Shown piece by piece: positions 61,375-64,000 of a DNA stretch of 64,000 bases. The position numbers were made by a program, and so were the translations under genes. The number at the start of each line of letters is the position of its first letter. The first letter of the stretch is position 1. Under the pieces are notes generated by a model, which made no database searches, was not told where the DNA came from, and worked only from the letters and a program-made list of their open reading frames with translations. This stretch comes from JBDWFY01 sp965275915 (lineage in GTDB: Bacteria > Pseudomonadota > Alphaproteobacteria > Rhizobiales > Stappiaceae), in NCBI GenBank assembly GCA_965275915.1, contig CBDHYI010000007.1, positions 1,798,001 to 1,862,000 of the forward strand. Reading direction: 5' to 3'.

Positions 61375-62360
61375 GTGATGTACCGCTGCTTCAGCTTCGG
61401 GACGTTTGCAAAACTTATGCCCGAAAATCTGACCTGATTGCCCGCATTTTGCAAGGAGCCGGCCTCGCCAGATCGCCCACCGTAGTGCATGCGCTGAACG
61501 GTGTGGACTTGGACGTTCACGCTGGAGAGATTGTCGGCATAGTTGGCGAATCCGGGTGCGGAAAGTCCACACTTGGTCGGTTGATCGTTGGGTTGGAAGC
61601 ACCCGATTCCGGGCGGATCGTGTTTCGCAACAAGCCGGTCCACCAAGCAGGCAGACCAACCCAACTGGACTTGCAAATGGTGTTCCAGGATGCCGCTGCA
61701 ACTTTGAATCCACGCCTTTCTGTAGGCCAGCAATTGGTTGAGGCGCCATTGGCCCACAATCTGATCAGCAGGCATGAAGCCAGCGCTTTCTTGTCGAACC
61801 TTTTAGTTAAAGTCGGCCTTGGTCCCGAGATCGCTCACCGCTATCCACACCAGTTTTCAGGAGGGCAGCGTCAGCGCCTGATCATCGCCCGCTCGCTGGC
61901 GGTAAGTCCGAAATTGCTGGTCTGCGATGAATCCGTTGCTTCCTTGGATTTGTCGATTCAGGCTCAAATACTGAACCTTCTACTTGAATTGCGAGCCAAA
62001 GAGGGTGTGGCGATTGTAATTGTCAGTCACGATCTGGCTGTCGTTCAGCGCATTTCAGATCGGGTAAACGTTTTGTACTTGGGTAAAGTTCTGGAATCCG
62101 GTACTGCAACACAAATCTTTCTCGGTAGCAAGCACCCCTATACGCAAGCACTTGTTTCCAATCGCCTTTCAATTTCAGGTTCACTAAGCACGCTGACAGC
62201 ACTTCGGGGTGAGCCGCCGTCACCCACGGCCATCCCTGCGGGTTGCCCGTTTCATCCTCGGTGTCCAAAGGCAGTCGAAAGCTGTCGGACAACGACGCCT
62301 GAAATGCGATTGATCGCGCCCGACAGACAATTGGTACGGTGTGACCAAATCGCTGACTAA
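61371..62360 (+). CDS. ABC transporter ATPase (DppF type)
   Basis: A 329-residue partner ATPase: LNGVDLDVHAGEIVGIVGES-GCGKSTLGRLIVGLEAPDSG, MVFQDAAATLNPRLSVGQQL, signature QFSGGQRQRLIIARSLAVSP, Walker B KLLVCDESVASLDLSIQAQI and IVSHDLAVVQRISDRVNVLY, and the C-terminal CPFHPRCPKAVESC. The Walker B acidic end reads CDESVASLD, where relatives have CDEPVSALD. ATG 61371 overlaps the previous stop (ATGA); the open frame begins earlier at 61257 but inside dppD. Confidence 0.94.
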   Translation: MSDVPLLQLRDVCKTYARKSDLIARILQGAGLARSPTVVHALNGVDLDVHAGEIVGIVGESGCGKSTLGRLIVGLEAPDSGRIVFRNKPVHQAGRPTQLDLQMVFQDAAATLNPRLSVGQQLVEAPLAHNLISRHEASAFLSNLLVKVGLGPEIAHRYPHQFSGGQRQRLIIARSLAVSPKLLVCDESVASLDLSIQAQILNLLLELRAKEGVAIVIVSHDLAVVQRISDRVNVLYLGKVLESGTATQIFLGSKHPYTQALVSNRLSISGSLSTLTALRGEPPSPTAIPAGCPFHPRCPKAVESCRTTTPEMRLIAPDRQLVRCDQIAD

Positions 62361-62567
62361 ACGCCATTGTTTTATGCCTGGGATTGAAACCGCGCTCTCC
62401 TGGCGTGACATCGCCTAACGAAGCGACGTCACCCGGATTCTGGTGTTGTCCTAATGAGAAGGAGGGATCGTGCAGCGCACATTCATTTGCATGCAATAAT
62501 CACCTAAAATGATATATATGAATACGAAATACTTGAAATAAAGATTTTTGTATGTTTATATACCAGT

Positions 62568-63278
62568 GTGAACATTCTTCGTATACAATCTGATAACGAT
62601 GGTTTGGACGGCGCCGGCTCTACGTTGGCGGATTCAATACGGCGGACGCTTGCCGACGAGATCTTCTCAGGTGCCATTGAGATCAATCAGCGTTTGGACG
62701 AACAACTCCTCGCCGATCGATTTGAAGTATCGCGTACGCCCGTACGTGAGGCCTTGCGGCAACTGGCATCGGCCGGCCTGATTGAGTTGAAACCGCGCCG
62801 CGGGGCTGTGGTGGTCCCGTCCGATCCGAACCTTATCAGTCAGGCGTTCGAGGCCGCAGCGGAACTGGAGGCCTTGCTCGCAGGCAAAGCGGCGGTACGC
62901 GCTTCTCTGTCCGAAATGGTAGACCTGCAGGGTGCGCTTGCCGAATGCGAGCACGCGGTTCTTGCGGATGGGTCAGAGCCATACTCTGCTGCAAACCGGC
63001 GCTTCCACAACATGATCGGCGAGCTTGCACGAAACGACAGCCTCGTGGCTGCTACGCGTATCGTCCGAATTCAGACCGCGCCATATCAGCGCGTCCGATT
63101 TGCCGAAGCAGAAGAGCGTCGACGGTCGCAGTCGGAACATGCCGTCATCGTTGATGCAATCTGTCGACAGGATCCGGCCGGCGCCTCGAAGGCGATGAAA
63201 GACCACATTCTTCGCGCCAGTATCCATGCGCTAAAGCGCAAACGAGACCATGGAGATAATAGCTCGCATACGCAATAG
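62568..63278 (+). CDS. GntR-family regulator (FCD/FadR-type)
   Basis: A 236-residue regulator: winged helix LADSIRRTLADEIFSGAIEI-NQRLDEQLLADRFEVSRTPV, REALRQLASAGLIELKPRRG, and a helical FCD ligand domain (FEAAAELEALLAGKAAVRAS, NRRFHNMIGELARNDSLVAA, HAVIVDAICRQDPAGASKAM). Start GTG 62568 is the only plausible one; no clear Shine-Dalgarno. It lies 19 bp before the SBP gene, so both are probably one transcript. A GTATACAA operator-like site overlaps its first codons. Confidence 0.87.
   Translation: MNILRIQSDNDGLDGAGSTLADSIRRTLADEIFSGAIEINQRLDEQLLADRFEVSRTPVREALRQLASAGLIELKPRRGAVVVPSDPNLISQAFEAAAELEALLAGKAAVRASLSEMVDLQGALAECEHAVLADGSEPYSAANRRFHNMIGELARNDSLVAATRIVRIQTAPYQRVRFAEAEERRRSQSEHAVIVDAICRQDPAGASKAMKDHILRASIHALKRKRDHGDNSSHTQ
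62581..62588. promoter_or_regulatory. GntR operator-like site within the first codons of gntR
   Basis: GTATACAA (palindrome GTATAC) follows 13 bp after the GTG and resembles the ATACAA half-sites before the TRAP/lyase genes. AT-rich promoter sequence with TTTTTGTATG (62545-62554) lies just upstream. Suggests autorepression; short and therefore tentative. Confidence 0.3.
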
Positions 63279-63297
63279 CTCAACGGGAGGAAGCTTA

Positions 63298-64000
63298 ATG
63301 AAACTCTGGGCAAAGACGGTATTTGCGATCGGGATATCGGTCGCACTGACGGCCGGCCTGGCCGCGCACTCCATAGCCGACACGATCAAGATGAGTTCTC
63401 GTTCCTCGAATTGGGATATCGTTCTGATCGAAAGCGGCATCGCCGAGAAGTACGGCATTGAGCTTGAGATCGTACCGCTGAGAACGGGCGCGGAGGTGAC
63501 CGAAGCGCTTGTGGGCGGGTCTGTCGATGTGGGTAGCGTCGGGGAAACACCGCTCACCTCCTTGCTGACCAGGACGGATACGATCGCGGTCATCGGCACC
63601 GCAGTGTCCACCGATGGCGGCTACGCGCAGGTGATTGTTCCGAAAGATTCGCCGTTGCAGTCCATCGAAGATCTAAAAGGCAAGCGTATTGCCACCAAAG
63701 TCGGCTCCGGTTCCTACAGGGCTCTCAATGACTGGTGTGTCAAAAATGGCTGCGACTTGAGCGATTTCGAGATCCTGAATACGGCCCCAAACGCGATCCT
63801 GGCAGCCATTGAGGCTGGATCTGTGGATGCCGGTATCTGGTTTGCACCAACAACGTCGATTGCAGTGGCAAAGGGTTTCGGGCGAATCATGATGAACTTT
63901 TCGGGCGCCAACGAAGGGCAGGCAAGCTGGGTTGTCAACCGAGAGTTCGTAAAGAACAACCCGGAGCTCGTCGCAAAATTCCTCGCTGCCACCATCGAGG
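63298..64000 (+). CDS. ABC transporter substrate-binding protein, NMT1/SsuA/TauA-like (cut by window edge)
   Basis: The first 234 codons of a periplasmic binding protein of the nitrate/sulfonate/thiamine-precursor type. Signal peptide TVFAIGISVALTAGLAAHSI, then MSSRSSNWDIVLIESGIAEK-YGIELEIVPL, GSVDVGSVGETPLTSLLTRT, QSIEDLKGKRIATKVGSGSY and AAIEAGSVDAGIWFAPT. Sulfonate (SsuA/TauA) or a related organic ligand is likely, though the ligand cannot be read from sequence. GGGAGG lies eight bases before ATG 63298. Permease and ATPase genes should follow beyond the edge. Confidence 0.88.
   Translation, partial: MKLWAKTVFAIGISVALTAGLAAHSIADTIKMSSRSSNWDIVLIESGIAEKYGIELEIVPLRTGAEVTEALVGGSVDVGSVGETPLTSLLTRTDTIAVIGTAVSTDGGYAQVIVPKDSPLQSIEDLKGKRIATKVGSGSYRALNDWCVKNGCDLSDFEILNTAPNAILAAIEAGSVDAGIWFAPTTSIAVAKGFGRIMMNFSGANEGQASWVVNREFVKNNPELVAKFLAATIE

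Overview
The window looks like the chromosome of an alphaproteobacterium, most likely a marine or coastal member of the Hyphomicrobiales. The evidence is the phaA-phaB next to phaR, the rpmF-mtgA-ispA neighbourhood, the tyrC/hisC/metX/metW cluster, the ethylmalonyl-CoA pathway pair ccr/ecm, and many TRAP and sulfonate genes. I recognise no tRNA, rRNA, CRISPR array, phage or origin.

Left part (1-17.5 kb) is C2-unit and storage metabolism. It holds the start of an acyl-CoA synthetase, a CAP-domain lipoprotein with a large MscS channel, divergent crotonyl-CoA carboxylase/reductase and ethylmalonyl-CoA mutase, and phaB, phaA and phaR. Near-palindromic TGCA-type sites occur before the synthetase, twice between ccr and ecm, and between phaA and phaR, which suggests one acetyl-CoA/PHA regulator (perhaps PhaR) over all of them. 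Set into this region is a C2-sulfonate unit: IclR regulator, GMC dehydrogenase, small coiled-coil protein, sulfoacetaldehyde acetyltransferase (xsc) and a SulP transporter. It reads best as isethionate degradation. A 14-bp perfect inverted repeat lies in its divergent promoter.

Middle part (17.5-35.4 kb) is ordinary housekeeping: two gamma-glutamyltransferases, L32, mtgA, ispA, tyrC, hisC, metX-metW, glyoxalase II, argG, a cytochrome c, a DenD-like dehydrogenase, an EamA exporter and small unknowns.

Right part (35.7-64 kb) is accessory catabolism in modules, each with its own regulator and importer. (a) TRAP transporter, HMG-CoA lyase, class III CoA-transferase and GntR regulator (35.7-42 kb) suggest uptake and cleavage of 3-hydroxy-3-methylglutarate or a similar branched diacid. 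(b) Between an IS3 remnant and an IS481 remnant (42.2-52.9 kb) lies a C3-sulfonate island: cysteate sulfo-lyase (cuyA), DegT-type aminotransferase, Asp/Glu-type racemase, HpsN-like dehydrogenase, a decayed YeiH-type exporter, and divergently a universal-stress protein, a TRAP transporter and a LysR regulator. No sulfolactate dehydrogenase is present, so a direct route from an amino-alcohol sulfonate such as cysteinolate to cysteate is a plausible undescribed alternative to the known dihydroxypropanesulfonate pathway. (c) Two unrecognised proteins. (d) LysR, MmgE/PrpD and a complete peptide-type ABC transporter. (e) GntR and the start of a sulfonate/nitrate-type ABC binding protein, cut by the window edge.

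Start codons were chosen by Shine-Dalgarno position and family length; where they differ from the longest open frame this is stated. No database search was possible; family names rest on recognised motifs and overall sequence resemblance.
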